A stretch of 64,000 nucleotides of DNA from Roseibium denhamense. Lineage in GTDB: Bacteria > Pseudomonadota > Alphaproteobacteria > Rhizobiales > Stappiaceae. The stretch covers positions 150,082-214,081 of the forward strand of contig NZ_SMLZ01000108.1 of assembly GCF_009711415.1 (NCBI RefSeq), read 5' to 3'. A program made the position numbers and the translations under genes. Shown here one piece after another: positions 27,166-35,460 of this stretch (position 1 is its first letter; every line of letters starts with the position of its first letter). The notes beneath the pieces were generated by a model that saw nothing but the letters and a program-made list of their open reading frames with translations, was not told the DNA's origin and did no database searches.

Positions 27166-28302
27166 CTAGAGGCTCACAAGCCGCCAGATGTCGTTCCAAG
27201 TAGCAAAAACCATCATTGCCAGAACAAGACAGATTCCAATCTGGAATCCAATCTCCTGAACACGCTCGCTCAGCGGTTTTCCACGTACTGCTTCGGCCGC
27301 ATAGAAAACGAGATGGCCGCCATCCAATACCGGAATCGGCAAAAGATTTATGAACCCGATCGAAACAGACAAAAACCCCGCGAGGTGAATCAGCTCAATC
27401 AGGCCGAATTGTGCCACCGTGCCGGACACCTGTGCGATCTGGACAGGGCCGCCAAGCTGTGTCGGCGACTGAATGCCGGAGAACATCTCCCCGATAAACG
27501 CAATCGTGTCGTAGATGATCTTGTAGGTCCGCTCCACGCCTGCTCCGACAGCCTCGACCGGCCCCAGACGGCGGACCACCTGATTGCTTTCAGAGCGTGA
27601 TATCTCCACGCCGATACGCGGCTCTTTGAATTCGATGCCAAGCGTATTTTGGTCCGTGACATAAACAGGTGTCACAGTTGTTTCGACACGCTGTCCATCG
27701 CGGTCAAGGCCGAGGATAAGAGGTTCGTGCGGGTTGCGCCGGACTGTCCATTTCAGATCATCAAAATAGGAGATCGGTTTGCTGTTGATCGATAGGATCA
27801 GGTCGCCTTCCTTGATGTCAGCGCTTGCGGCCGCAGAATCTTCAACGATGCCAGAAACATATGGAAGCAGCTCAGGTTTGCCGTGAGCCATGTAGATGGA
27901 CGCGAAAATGGCAATCGCGAGGATAAAGTTCGCGATCGGGCCCGCAGCAACAATCGCAGCGCGCTGCCAAACCGGCTTGGCGACAAAAGCGGTTTTTCGT
28001 TCCTCCGCGCTCATCTGAGCAATGCGTTCCCGGTCCGGAACGCTGGCGGCGTTCTCGTCACCCGCAAATTTTACATATCCACCAAGCGGGATAAGCGAAA
28101 TTTTCCAACGCGTCCCTTTGCTGTCGTTCCAGCCGATAAGTTCCTTGCCGAAGCCGATTGAAAACGCATCCACCTTTACGTTGCACCACCTGGCAACCGC
28201 AAAGTGGCCGAGCTCGTGGAAGAAAACCACGATGGTCAGCACGAACAGGAAGGGGATGAGATATTCGCTGAACAGGGCGTAGGGAGAAAGAAGGAATTCC
28301 AT
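27166..28302 (-). CDS. rseP: site-2 intramembrane zinc metalloprotease RseP
   Basis: A 378-residue polytopic inner-membrane protease. The zinc motif HELGH is at residues 29-33 in the first membrane segment, and the second motif is INLLPIPVLDGGHL near residue 325. A single PDZ domain lies between (about 125-210, with GDLILSINSKPI). It cleaves membrane-bound anti-sigma factors or signal-peptide remnants. The Caulobacter homologue is MmpA. A 171-bp gap separates it from bamA. Confidence 0.95.
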   Translation of the reverse strand: MEFLLSPYALFSEYLIPFLFVLTIVVFFHELGHFAVARWCNVKVDAFSIGFGKELIGWNDSKGTRWKISLIPLGGYVKFAGDENAASVPDRERIAQMSAEERKTAFVAKPVWQRAAIVAAGPIANFILAIAIFASIYMAHGKPELLPYVSGIVEDSAAASADIKEGDLILSINSKPISYFDDLKWTVRRNPHEPLILGLDRDGQRVETTVTPVYVTDQNTLGIEFKEPRIGVEISRSESNQVVRRLGPVEAVGAGVERTYKIIYDTIAFIGEMFSGIQSPTQLGGPVQIAQVSGTVAQFGLIELIHLAGFLSVSIGFINLLPIPVLDGGHLVFYAAEAVRGKPLSERVQEIGFQIGICLVLAMMVFATWNDIWRLVSL

Positions 28303-28409
28303 TAGAAGCGATATTCCTTAAGCGCGTGGTGAACCTGCACCTTACAAACAAGACAATTACGGCGCGTTAATGGTGGACAGCCAGTTCCGCGCCAACGGAA
28401 ACCTAGAGA

Positions 28410-29624
28410 CTACCGGGACGATATCCAGTCAGAGGCAAATTTGCGGGCATCGGCGTCCAATGCAAGCACGCCATCAATGTCCATGCTGCCCTTGAGCCGA
28501 CCGTCGCGATCAAATCGCTCCAGCACGGCGCCTATCACATCCGGAATGCCCGGATACCCGATCCGTCCTTCCAAAAACGCCGCAACGGCCACCTCATCGG
28601 CCGCATTCAGAACCGCTGGTGCACCGCCGCCAGTTTCCAGCGCCTGCATGGCAAGTTTGAACGCCGGAAACCGCTGTGTATCAGGGGTCGCAAAAGTCAG
28701 AGTTCCAAGAGCTGCCAGATCGAGCCTTTCGACCGGCACCGGCATGCGCTTTGGATAGGACAGGCAATGCGCAATCGGCGTACGCATGTCCGGGTGGCCC
28801 AGCTGCGCCAGAAGCGAGCCGTCTTTGTATTGAACAAGTCCATGAACGGCAGATTGAGGGTGGACGAGGACATCAAGCTGATCCCTCCGGACCGGGAAAA
28901 GATGAAAGGCCTCGATGACTTCAAAACCCTTGTTCATCAGGGTCGCACTGTCGATCGAGATCCTGGCCCCCATGTCCCAATTCGGATGCTTGAGCGCCTG
29001 TGCCGGTGTGACAGTTGCCATTTGCTCAAGCGGCAACTCACGAAACGGACCGCCGGAAGCTGTCAGAATGACTTTCTCAACCTGATCTGCCTGGTTTGTT
29101 TCGAAAACCTGAAAAATCGCATTGTGTTCGCTATCGACAGGGAGCAGTTCCGCGCCCTGATCACGGATAGCGGCCATGAACAGGTCACCCGCACAAACAA
29201 GGCACTCCTTGTTCGCCAGCGCGATTCTGCGGCCCGGTTTCACGGCCGCCAATGTCGGCACAAGCCCGGCCGCACCGACAATCGCGCCCACGACAATATC
29301 CGTATCGCGGTCAACAGCTTCAAGGACCGCAGAAGACCCGGCTGCAACGTCGACCGGCTGCCCCGACAACCGTGCCTTCAAGTCCGGTAAATTGCCATCG
29401 TCGGCAAGAACGGCGCAGTCCGCGCGAAGGCGGACTGCAAGATCCGCCAAGACGTCTGCATTCTGGTTCGCAACAAGGGCGACCACATCAAACTGGTCAG
29501 GGTTCCGTTCGATAATATCGGCAACGCTGAGGCCTATGGACCCCGTCGCTCCCAAAACTGTGATACGCGTCTTTTGGCCGGTCTCCCGGCTCTGTCCGTC
29601 CGGCATGTGCATCTGCTGGTCCAT
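28410..29624 (-). CDS. dxr: 1-deoxy-D-xylulose-5-phosphate reductoisomerase
   Basis: A 404-residue enzyme of the MEP isoprenoid pathway that converts DXP to MEP with NADPH. The NADPH motif LGATGSIG is near residue 24, with LANKECLVCAG, DSEHNAIFQ (metal-binding Asp/Glu) and SATLMNKGFEVIEA. It starts one base after the cdsA stop. A 17-residue N-terminal lead precedes the conserved fold; a slightly later start is possible but no other ATG looks better. Confidence 0.96.
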   Translation of the reverse strand: MDQQMHMPDGQSRETGQKTRITVLGATGSIGLSVADIIERNPDQFDVVALVANQNADVLADLAVRLRADCAVLADDGNLPDLKARLSGQPVDVAAGSSAVLEAVDRDTDIVVGAIVGAAGLVPTLAAVKPGRRIALANKECLVCAGDLFMAAIRDQGAELLPVDSEHNAIFQVFETNQADQVEKVILTASGGPFRELPLEQMATVTPAQALKHPNWDMGARISIDSATLMNKGFEVIEAFHLFPVRRDQLDVLVHPQSAVHGLVQYKDGSLLAQLGHPDMRTPIAHCLSYPKRMPVPVERLDLAALGTLTFATPDTQRFPAFKLAMQALETGGGAPAVLNAADEVAVAAFLEGRIGYPGIPDVIGAVLERFDRDGRLKGSMDIDGVLALDADARKFASDWISSR

Positions 29625-29625
29625 G

Positions 29626-30486
29626 TTACATCAATCCCAGCCCGGCAATCGGATCGGATAGACTTCCTCCAAGGATGAGACCGAGGATCACCGCGAAGAT
29701 GGCTGCGGCCACAAGCCCGTCTATGCGGTCCATGATACCGCCATGCCCTGGTATAAGCCGACTGGAATCTTTGACTGAAAAGCGGCGCTTGATCGCAGAC
29801 TCAAGCAAGTCCCCGCCCTGGGACACAACGGAAAGCACGGCTGACAGAAGCGCCCAGCTCGCCAGATTGACGGCACCGAACGCTGATGCGATTGCGGTGC
29901 CCAGAACGACGGAAAACACCAGGCCGCCCATGGCACCCGACCAGGTCTTTTTCGGAGAAACCCGCACCCAGAGCTTTGGGCCACCAACGAAACGGCCAAC
30001 GAAATAGGCAAAGATGTCCGTTGCCCAAACCACGATCAGCAGGAAGAAGGCAAATAGGAGCCCGTTTGACCCCGTTCTTATTGTCAGGAGAGCAATCAGC
30101 GCCAATCCGGAGAACAAGATTCCCTCACCGGCCCATCGGCCGCTGCGGGATAATCCCGTTCCCAGGGCAGCAAATGCCGCGGCAACTGCTACGGCGGCCA
30201 ATCCATATTCAACCGCCCCCAGAACATGAGCAACCAACACAGCGACGAGCGCGCCGTATCCGGCAATAGCAACCGTTGATGTCTTTCCCGTACCTGTGAT
30301 GGTAAGCCACTCCCAAAGGAACAGCGCCACCGCAACCAGGATCAAAAGGGAATAAGGCAAGCCGCCCCAGTAGGTGACGAACAGGACTGTTGGCCCAAGC
30401 ACAACAGCGGAAAGCAACCGCAAGCGCAGATCTGACATTTTTTTCTGGCTGGAAGCGCTTTCGGCCATCACATCATCAACGTTCAC
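29626..30486 (-). CDS. cdsA: phosphatidate cytidylyltransferase
   Basis: A 286-residue multi-spanning membrane enzyme making CDP-diacylglycerol from phosphatidate and CTP. The CdsA signature is at SQGGDLLESAIKRR followed by KDSSRLIPGHGGIMDRIDG. The chosen start is a GTG overlapping the uppS stop as GTGA, a coupled start. An ATG 18 bp later (MAESASS) is an alternative, with no better ribosome site. It lies between uppS and dxr in the usual order. Confidence 0.94.
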   Translation of the reverse strand: MNVDDVMAESASSQKKMSDLRLRLLSAVVLGPTVLFVTYWGGLPYSLLILVAVALFLWEWLTITGTGKTSTVAIAGYGALVAVLVAHVLGAVEYGLAAVAVAAAFAALGTGLSRSGRWAGEGILFSGLALIALLTIRTGSNGLLFAFFLLIVVWATDIFAYFVGRFVGGPKLWVRVSPKKTWSGAMGGLVFSVVLGTAIASAFGAVNLASWALLSAVLSVVSQGGDLLESAIKRRFSVKDSSRLIPGHGGIMDRIDGLVAAAIFAVILGLILGGSLSDPIAGLGLM

Positions 30487-31250
30487 AGCGAGCCGGAATC
30501 AAGACCGCCAAACCGGCGCTCCCGATCACTGTAGGACGCGATTGCCTCGTCAAAAGCGGTCTCGTCGAAATCCGGCCAATAGCGGTCGGAGAAGAAGAAC
30601 TCAGAATAAGCTGCCTGCCACAGAAGGAAATTCGACAGGCGCATTTCGCCGCTCGTGCGGATGATCAGATCAGGATCCGGAAGCCCGCCCGTATCCAGAG
30701 CCTCGGAGACCGAGTCTTCCGAAATCTGGTCGATCCTCAGTTCTCCGGACTGCACCTTTGCGCTGATCCGCTGGATCGAGCGCACAAGCTCGGAACGGGC
30801 GCCGTAGTTGAAGGCAATCACAAGCTCCAGGCCGGTGTTTGACACCGTCAGCTCTTCAGCTTCTTCAAGAAGTTTGAGAATTCCCGGTTCAAGGTTGGAC
30901 CGTTCGCCAATCACCCGGATACGGACATTGGCTTCGTGCAGTTCACTCAGATCACGCTGTACAAAGCGGCGCAACAGCCCCATCAGGAAGGTGACTTCCG
31001 TTTCCGGGCGCCGCCAGTTCTCAGACGAGAAGCTGAAGACAGTGACCACTTCAATACCGATTTTGCCGGCATAGCGAATGGTCCGGCGGAGCGCTTCCAG
31101 CCCCTGCCGGTGACCTTCCGTGCGGGGCAGACCGCGCGCTGTGGCCCAGCGGCCATTGCCGTCCATGATAAGAGCAACGTGACGCGGAAACCGCGCCACA
31201 GCCCCCTCTGCAACTGGCAAATGCGTCTTTCGGTCTGGTCTGACGTTCAT
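30483..31250 (-). CDS. uppS: undecaprenyl diphosphate synthase
   Basis: A 255-residue cis-prenyltransferase. Catalytic Asp30 is in HVALIMDGNGRWA, with FSFSSENWRRP and the C-terminal LIRTSGEMRLSNFLLWQAAYSE. It builds the C55 carrier lipid for peptidoglycan and O-antigen synthesis. The ATG at 31250 follows GGGGAGA; the only upstream in-frame alternative is a TTG. It ends overlapping cdsA by 4 bp. Confidence 0.96.
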   Translation of the reverse strand: MNVRPDRKTHLPVAEGAVARFPRHVALIMDGNGRWATARGLPRTEGHRQGLEALRRTIRYAGKIGIEVVTVFSFSSENWRRPETEVTFLMGLLRRFVQRDLSELHEANVRIRVIGERSNLEPGILKLLEEAEELTVSNTGLELVIAFNYGARSELVRSIQRISAKVQSGELRIDQISEDSVSEALDTGGLPDPDLIIRTSGEMRLSNFLLWQAAYSEFFFSDRYWPDFDETAFDEAIASYSDRERRFGGLDSGSL

Positions 31251-31283
31251 CAGTCTCCCCAAAGCTCCAAAAAATCGCCGGTC

Positions 31284-31847
31284 TTAGACCTGAGAGATTT
31301 CCTGCTCTTTCTTTTCAAGCATCGCGTCGACTTCCGAAATCATCTGGTCGGTCAGCTTCTGCACTTCGTCAGACGCAACGCGGCTGTCATCTTGGGAGAT
31401 GTCACCGTCTTTTTCCGCCTTTTTCGCGGCGTCCATACCATCGCGGCGCACGTGGCGGATCGCCACCTTGGCCTGCTCGGCGTATTTATGAGCAACCTTG
31501 ATCAATTCCTGGCGGCGTTCCTGGTTCAGTTCCGGGATCGGAAGACGCAGCAACTGGCCGTCAACGACCGGGTTGAGGCCAAGGTTTGATTCGCGGATGG
31601 CTTTTTCCACCGCCGACACCATGCCCTTGTCCCAGACTTGAACAGCCACCATGCGCGGCTCGGGCACAGATACCGTACCAACCTGGTTGAGCGGCATTTG
31701 CTGTCCATAAGCATCGACGGTGATCGGGTCCATCATGCTGGCGGACGCGCGGCCAGTGCGCAGGCCGGCAAAGTCAGTCTTCAATACAGACAGAGCCCCT
31801 TGCATGCGGCGCTTCAAGTCATCCAGGTCGACACCTTCAACCGACAT
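31284..31847 (-). CDS. frr: ribosome recycling factor
   Basis: A 187-residue RRF, close to the usual 185. It has a three-helix bundle with the [20 protein letters not shown] head region and C-terminal [13 protein letters not shown]. It splits post-termination ribosomes with EF-G. The start [15 protein letters not shown] at 31847 has GAGGAAATT directly upstream; a longer in-frame reading has no such site. Confidence 0.96.
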   Translation of the reverse strand: MSVEGVDLDDLKRRMQGALSVLKTDFAGLRTGRASASMMDPITVDAYGQQMPLNQVGTVSVPEPRMVAVQVWDKGMVSAVEKAIRESNLGLNPVVDGQLLRLPIPELNQERRQELIKVAHKYAEQAKVAIRHVRRDGMDAAKKAEKDGDISQDDSRVASDEVQKLTDQMISEVDAMLEKKEQEISQV

Positions 31848-31957
31848 AATTTCCTCACTGTTCTTATGTGCGTGGCTTAAAAGAAATTCGGCGCGCGCCA
31901 ACATGGCACAAACGCACCGAAAAACAAGAGCTTCAACCGCGAACCGGTGCGATTACG

Positions 31958-32677
31958 TCAGTCACTCACAACCGTGTAGGTGCCGGTTTCCTGCAGGACG
32001 CTGACCAGTGCGCCCGGAGTGTGAATGGAGAACACGATGACCGGTATGGAGTTGTCGCGCGCCAGTGCGATAGCTGTTGTATCCATCACCTTCAAATTGC
32101 GGGTAATGACTTCCTCGTAGTTGAGGGTCTCATAGCGTTCCGCATCCGGGTTCGACTTCGGATCGTCGGAGTAGACACCATCCACCTGGGTGCCCTTCAA
32201 GAAGGCGTCACACTTCATTTCAGCAGCCCGGAGAGCCGCACCGCTATCTGTGGTGAAGAACGGGTTCCCGGTGCCGCCCGCAAAGATGATCACATCACCA
32301 TCTTCCATGTACCGGTCGGCGACACGCTGGGAAAATGTTTCGCAAATGGAGGGAACCGAAACCGCCGATAAAACGCGGGCATTCACTTTCAGGCGCCGCA
32401 GGGAATCAGCCAGTGTCAGGCTGTTCATGATGGTGGCGAGCATGCCCATATGGTCGCCCGTGACCCGGTTCCCGCCCTTGGCGGCAACCGCAACGCCGCG
32501 GAAGATGTTGCCGCCGCCAACGACAACACCGACCTGCGCGCCAAGCGCGACTGCGTCGGCGATTTCCTTGGCAATCCGTTGCACGATCGCAGGATCAATT
32601 CCAAATGCCTGCGAGCCCATTAAAGCCTCACCTGACAGTTTCAAAAGAATCCGCTTCCAGCGCAATGGATTGGTCAT
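31958..32677 (-). CDS. pyrH: UMP kinase
   Basis: A 239-residue amino-acid-kinase-fold UMP kinase converting UMP to UDP. Motifs are KLSGEALMG, VVGGGNIFRG, GDHMGMLATIMN and AGGTGNPFFTTDSGAALRA. It lies downstream of the tsf terminator with only 31 bp between, so transcription probably arrives by readthrough. Confidence 0.96.
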   Translation of the reverse strand: MTNPLRWKRILLKLSGEALMGSQAFGIDPAIVQRIAKEIADAVALGAQVGVVVGGGNIFRGVAVAAKGGNRVTGDHMGMLATIMNSLTLADSLRRLKVNARVLSAVSVPSICETFSQRVADRYMEDGDVIIFAGGTGNPFFTTDSGAALRAAEMKCDAFLKGTQVDGVYSDDPKSNPDAERYETLNYEEVITRNLKVMDTTAIALARDNSIPVIVFSIHTPGALVSVLQETGTYTVVSD

Positions 32678-32708
32678 GGGCTCACCTTATCAAAAAATGT
32701 CTCTCTAT

Positions 32709-32739
32709 AAAAAAAGCGCCGGACTGGCCGGCGCTTTTT
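32709..32739 (-). terminator. intrinsic terminator/attenuator between tsf and pyrH
   Basis: AAAAAGCGCCGG (32711-32722) pairs with CCGGCGCTTTTT (32728-32739) around a five-base loop. On minus it is followed by seven Ts (32709-32715). It sits 10 bp after the tsf stop and would reduce transcription of pyrH relative to rpsB and tsf. Confidence 0.9.
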
Positions 32740-32748
32740 CGAAGAGGC

Positions 32749-33666
32749 TTACTGCCCGGTGGCTGCTGCCACCTCCGCGGCGAAGTCCTGTTCTTCCTTT
32801 TCGATCCCCTCGCCGAGAGCGAAGCGAACAAAGCCGGTCAGCTTCACATCGGTTCCAAGCTCTTTACCAAGAGCTTCGACCGCTTGTTCGACCGTTTGAT
32901 CCGGATTGATCACGAAAGCCTGTTTGACCAGCGTGACTTCCTCGTAGAACTTGCGCAGACGGCCTTCGACCATCTTCTCAATGATGTTCTCCGGCTTGCC
33001 GGACTCACGCGCCTGTTCAACAAAGACCTGCTTTTCACGCTCGACAACAGCTGCGTCCAGCTCTTCGGTGTTCAGAGCCAGCGGGCTGGTTGCTGCAACG
33101 TGCATGGCAATCTGGCGGCCAAGGCCGTTCAGCTTGTCTTTGTCGCCGGAAGATTCCAGGGCAACAAGCACACCGATCTTGCCCAGACCGTCTTTAACAG
33201 CACCGTGAACATAGGATGCAACAACACCCTCATTGACACCAAGAACCGCAGTGCGGCGCAGGGTCATGTTCTCACCGATGGTCGCAATCGCATCTGTGAT
33301 TGCGTCGGATACCGGCTTGCCGCCAAGAGTGGCCGCAGAAACGGCTTCAACGGAACCGTCGGTGCCCACGGCAACCTCGGCAACGCTGGAAACCAGCTCC
33401 TGGAAGCCTTCGTTGCGCGCAACGAAGTCGGTTTCGGAGTTCAGCTCGATAACAGCCGCTTTCGCGCCGTCCGACGCTACACCGACAAGGCCTTCAGCCG
33501 CAACGCGGCCTGCCTTTTTCGCAGCCTTGGCAAGGCCTTTGGTGCGCAGCCAGTCAACAGCCGCTTCCATATCACCGCCAGATTCGTTCAAAGCGGTTTT
33601 GCAGTCCATCATGCCAGCGCCGGATTTCTCACGGAGCTCTTTTACCATCGCAGCGGTAATGCTCAT
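32749..33666 (-). CDS. tsf: elongation factor Ts
   Basis: A 305-residue EF-Ts, the guanine nucleotide exchange factor for EF-Tu. The N-terminal UBA-like domain has [19 protein letters not shown], and the core has [13 protein letters not shown]. The ATG at 33666 follows GAGGCAATCG; the upstream in-frame extension is not family-like. It is paired with rpsB as in most bacteria. Confidence 0.96.
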   Translation of the reverse strand: MSITAAMVKELREKSGAGMMDCKTALNESGGDMEAAVDWLRTKGLAKAAKKAGRVAAEGLVGVASDGAKAAVIELNSETDFVARNEGFQELVSSVAEVAVGTDGSVEAVSAATLGGKPVSDAITDAIATIGENMTLRRTAVLGVNEGVVASYVHGAVKDGLGKIGVLVALESSGDKDKLNGLGRQIAMHVAATSPLALNTEELDAAVVEREKQVFVEQARESGKPENIIEKMVEGRLRKFYEEVTLVKQAFVINPDQTVEQAVEALGKELGTDVKLTGFVRFALGEGIEKEEQDFAAEVAAATGQ

Positions 33667-33776
33667 CGATTGCCTCGTGGATGGGGGTTTCAGATAAGGC
33701 ACGGTTTAGCCGATGGCTATCCGCGCCTTTATGACGGGAACGCAACAAAATGCGGCCCATCTGGCGAAAGTCACAT

Positions 33777-33802
33777 AAAACTGCCGCCCTTGCAGGCGGC
33801 AG
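33777..33802 (-). terminator. stem-loop between rpsB and tsf
   Basis: CTGCCGCC (33781-33788) pairs with GGCGGCAG (33795-33802); on minus the stem runs into TTTTATG. It is 11 bp after rpsB. The short T-tract suggests a partial terminator or attenuator within the rpsB-tsf transcript. Confidence 0.6.
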
Positions 33803-33813
33803 CTTCAAAGATC

Positions 33814-34629
33814 TTAGGCTTCAGCGGCGACCGGAGCGGCTTCTGCTGGAGCTTCAGCGGCTGCCTCACCCGCATCAGCAAGTGCTTCTTCAACCGGAGC
33901 CTCTTCCGATGCGCCGACATCCATGCCAGCAGCGCCCTGTGCACGGGAGATCCCGTCAATTGCAGCGCGGGCAATCAGGTCGCAGTAGAGCGAAATCGCA
34001 CGGCCGGCATCGTCGTTGCCCGGAACCGGGTACGTAATGCCATCCGGGTTGGAGTTGCTGTCCAGGATCGCTGCGACCGGGATACCCAGACGGCGCGCTT
34101 CCTGAATGGCAATTGCTTCACGGTTTGTGTCGATGACAAAGATAAGGTCCGGAATACCGCCCATATCCTTGATACCGCCCAGGTTCCGCTCAAGCTTCTC
34201 TCGCTCGCGGTCCATGAACAAACGCTCTTTTTTGGTCAGAGCGTTTGCAGCGTCAGAGCCGAGCGTTTCTTCGAGCTTGCGCAGGCGCTGAATGGACTGC
34301 GAAATGGTTTTCCAGTTGGTCAGCATGCCGCCGAGCCAGCGTGCGTTCACGAAGTACTGCGCGGAGTTGCGTGCAGAAGACGCAACAGCTTCCTGTGCCT
34401 GGCGCTTCGTGCCAACGATCAGAACACGGCCGCCGCCGGCGACTGTGTCGGACACGGCTTTCAACGCCTGGTGCAGAAGCGGAACGGTCTGGGACAGGTC
34501 CATGATGTGAACATCGTTGCGTACACCAAAGATGTACTGACCCATGCGCGGGTTCCAACGGTGTTTCTGGTGACCGAAGTGAACGCCAGCTTCCAAGAGC
34601 TGACGCATTGTGAAATCGGGCAATGCCAT
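33814..34629 (-). CDS. rpsB: 30S ribosomal protein S2
   Basis: A 271-residue S2. The family start [20 protein letters not shown] and the [21 protein letters not shown] region are clear. After about residue 228 the protein carries an Ala/Glu/Pro-rich tail of roughly 40 residues that most S2 proteins lack; acidic tails are common in alphaproteobacteria. The start at 34629 is set by the N-terminus, with AGGAG upstream. Its promoter and 120-base leader lie at 34630-34786. Confidence 0.96.
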   Translation of the reverse strand: MALPDFTMRQLLEAGVHFGHQKHRWNPRMGQYIFGVRNDVHIMDLSQTVPLLHQALKAVSDTVAGGGRVLIVGTKRQAQEAVASSARNSAQYFVNARWLGGMLTNWKTISQSIQRLRKLEETLGSDAANALTKKERLFMDREREKLERNLGGIKDMGGIPDLIFVIDTNREAIAIQEARRLGIPVAAILDSNSNPDGITYPVPGNDDAGRAISLYCDLIARAAIDGISRAQGAAGMDVGASEEAPVEEALADAGEAAAEAPAEAAPVAAEA

Positions 34630-34757
34630 ACCCTTAAACTCCTGATTTTTCCGGTTTAACCTCCGCAAGAGGGTTTGGGCCGGAGGATCATCTCCCGTCG
34701 GCCACCGGATGGATCCCGATAAGCTCGGTTTCCGCCCCTTGCGTGTGGAATGGGCGC

Positions 34758-34786
34758 CTTATAGTTGGGAAGAAATTTTATTTCAA
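34758..34786 (-). promoter_or_regulatory. rpsB promoter
   Basis: On minus, TTGAAA (34781-34786) and TATAAG (34758-34763) are separated by exactly 17 bp, close to the sigma-70 consensus. Transcription would start near 34751, giving a GC-rich leader of about 120 bases before rpsB. Such leaders in other bacteria can bind S2 for feedback; whether this one does is not shown. Confidence 0.72.
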
Positions 34787-34800
34787 GAGCCGGGCGCCGG

Positions 34801-34816
34801 TTTTCTGCGCAGAAAA
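34801..34816. promoter_or_regulatory. 16-bp perfect palindrome upstream of the rpsB promoter
   Basis: TTTTCTGCGCAGAAAA is a perfect palindrome ending 15 bp upstream of the rpsB -35. It may be an activator site. It could also be a terminator remnant for the Cys-rich gene on minus, whose stop lies 84 bp upstream, although the stem is weak. Confidence 0.35.
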
Positions 34817-34899
34817 TGCCAATGTTTGCCCGACCCTACAGCGGCAGGAGCCTGACTGCCGGGCAACTATGTCTCTGTCATGTTGCCCCGAACAGACTG

Positions 34900-35349
34900 C
34901 TACCGGCCTTCAAGTATTGATTCTGCCTCTGCATAGCACGGTTTGCTGATGCTATTTGACCGCGCATAAAGGCAAGCCAGAACCCGCTCCGTTCCGGACC
35001 CAGCGCTTTGGCATTGCGCCTTGATATCCGTCCCGCAAACTTGCTGGAGTTTGGCGGCGCGGTCGCTCCCCTGGAGGGAGTTCAGGCTGGCGGGAAGCAT
35101 CTTTTTGAACGTGGCGCTGCTGGTGACCTTCGCAAGTTCCGGCTTGCAAGTGCCGGATACCTTTGTGTCATGGGCAAACAGGCAGGCGGACAGCCGGCCC
35201 CTGCCCTCCTTTACACCGCTGCACAGGGTTTCCAGATCGGTCTTGCAGGCCGCCATAAAGGCATTGGAATGTGCCGGACCAACCGAACCGGCCGATGTCA
35301 ACAAACCGGCCGCTATAATAACGGCGGCAAACCTTAAAAAACGGACCAT
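34900..35349 (-). CDS. secreted protein with two cysteine-rich (GLG1-type) repeats
   Basis: A 149-residue protein with a signal peptide (about 1-28, cleavage near AHS-NAF). The eight cysteines at 35, 43, 56, 68 and 105, 113, 126, 138 form two modules with identical spacing C-x7-C-x12-C-x11-C. This matches the cysteine-rich repeat first described in Golgi protein GLG1 and common in secreted bacterial proteins of unknown function. It is likely periplasmic with four disulfides. It lies between dnaE and rpsB on the same strand but with its own ribosome site. No function is assigned. Confidence 0.8.
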   Translation of the reverse strand: MVRFLRFAAVIIAAGLLTSAGSVGPAHSNAFMAACKTDLETLCSGVKEGRGRLSACLFAHDTKVSGTCKPELAKVTSSATFKKMLPASLNSLQGSDRAAKLQQVCGTDIKAQCQSAGSGTERVLACLYARSNSISKPCYAEAESILEGR

Positions 35350-35460
35350 GTCATTTCACCTTGAAGGAGGCCGCCCGACCCACTTGCAAGAATAGATTAC
35401 ATGCTTCCGTTTCGGAAGGAAAAATCGCGACGGCTTGTTGTAAGGCCCCCGGGCCGCGGA

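Noticed and set aside
32605..34659. Long plus-strand open frame opposite rpsB and tsf (684 codons)
   Set aside because: It is fully antisense to two essential genes, its product is Phe/Asn/Arg-rich without domains, and it arises from the GC-rich codon bias of the real genes.
35402..35418. TTCCG-type hairpin after dnaE
   Set aside because: Six-base stem with no T run on either strand; not a credible terminator.
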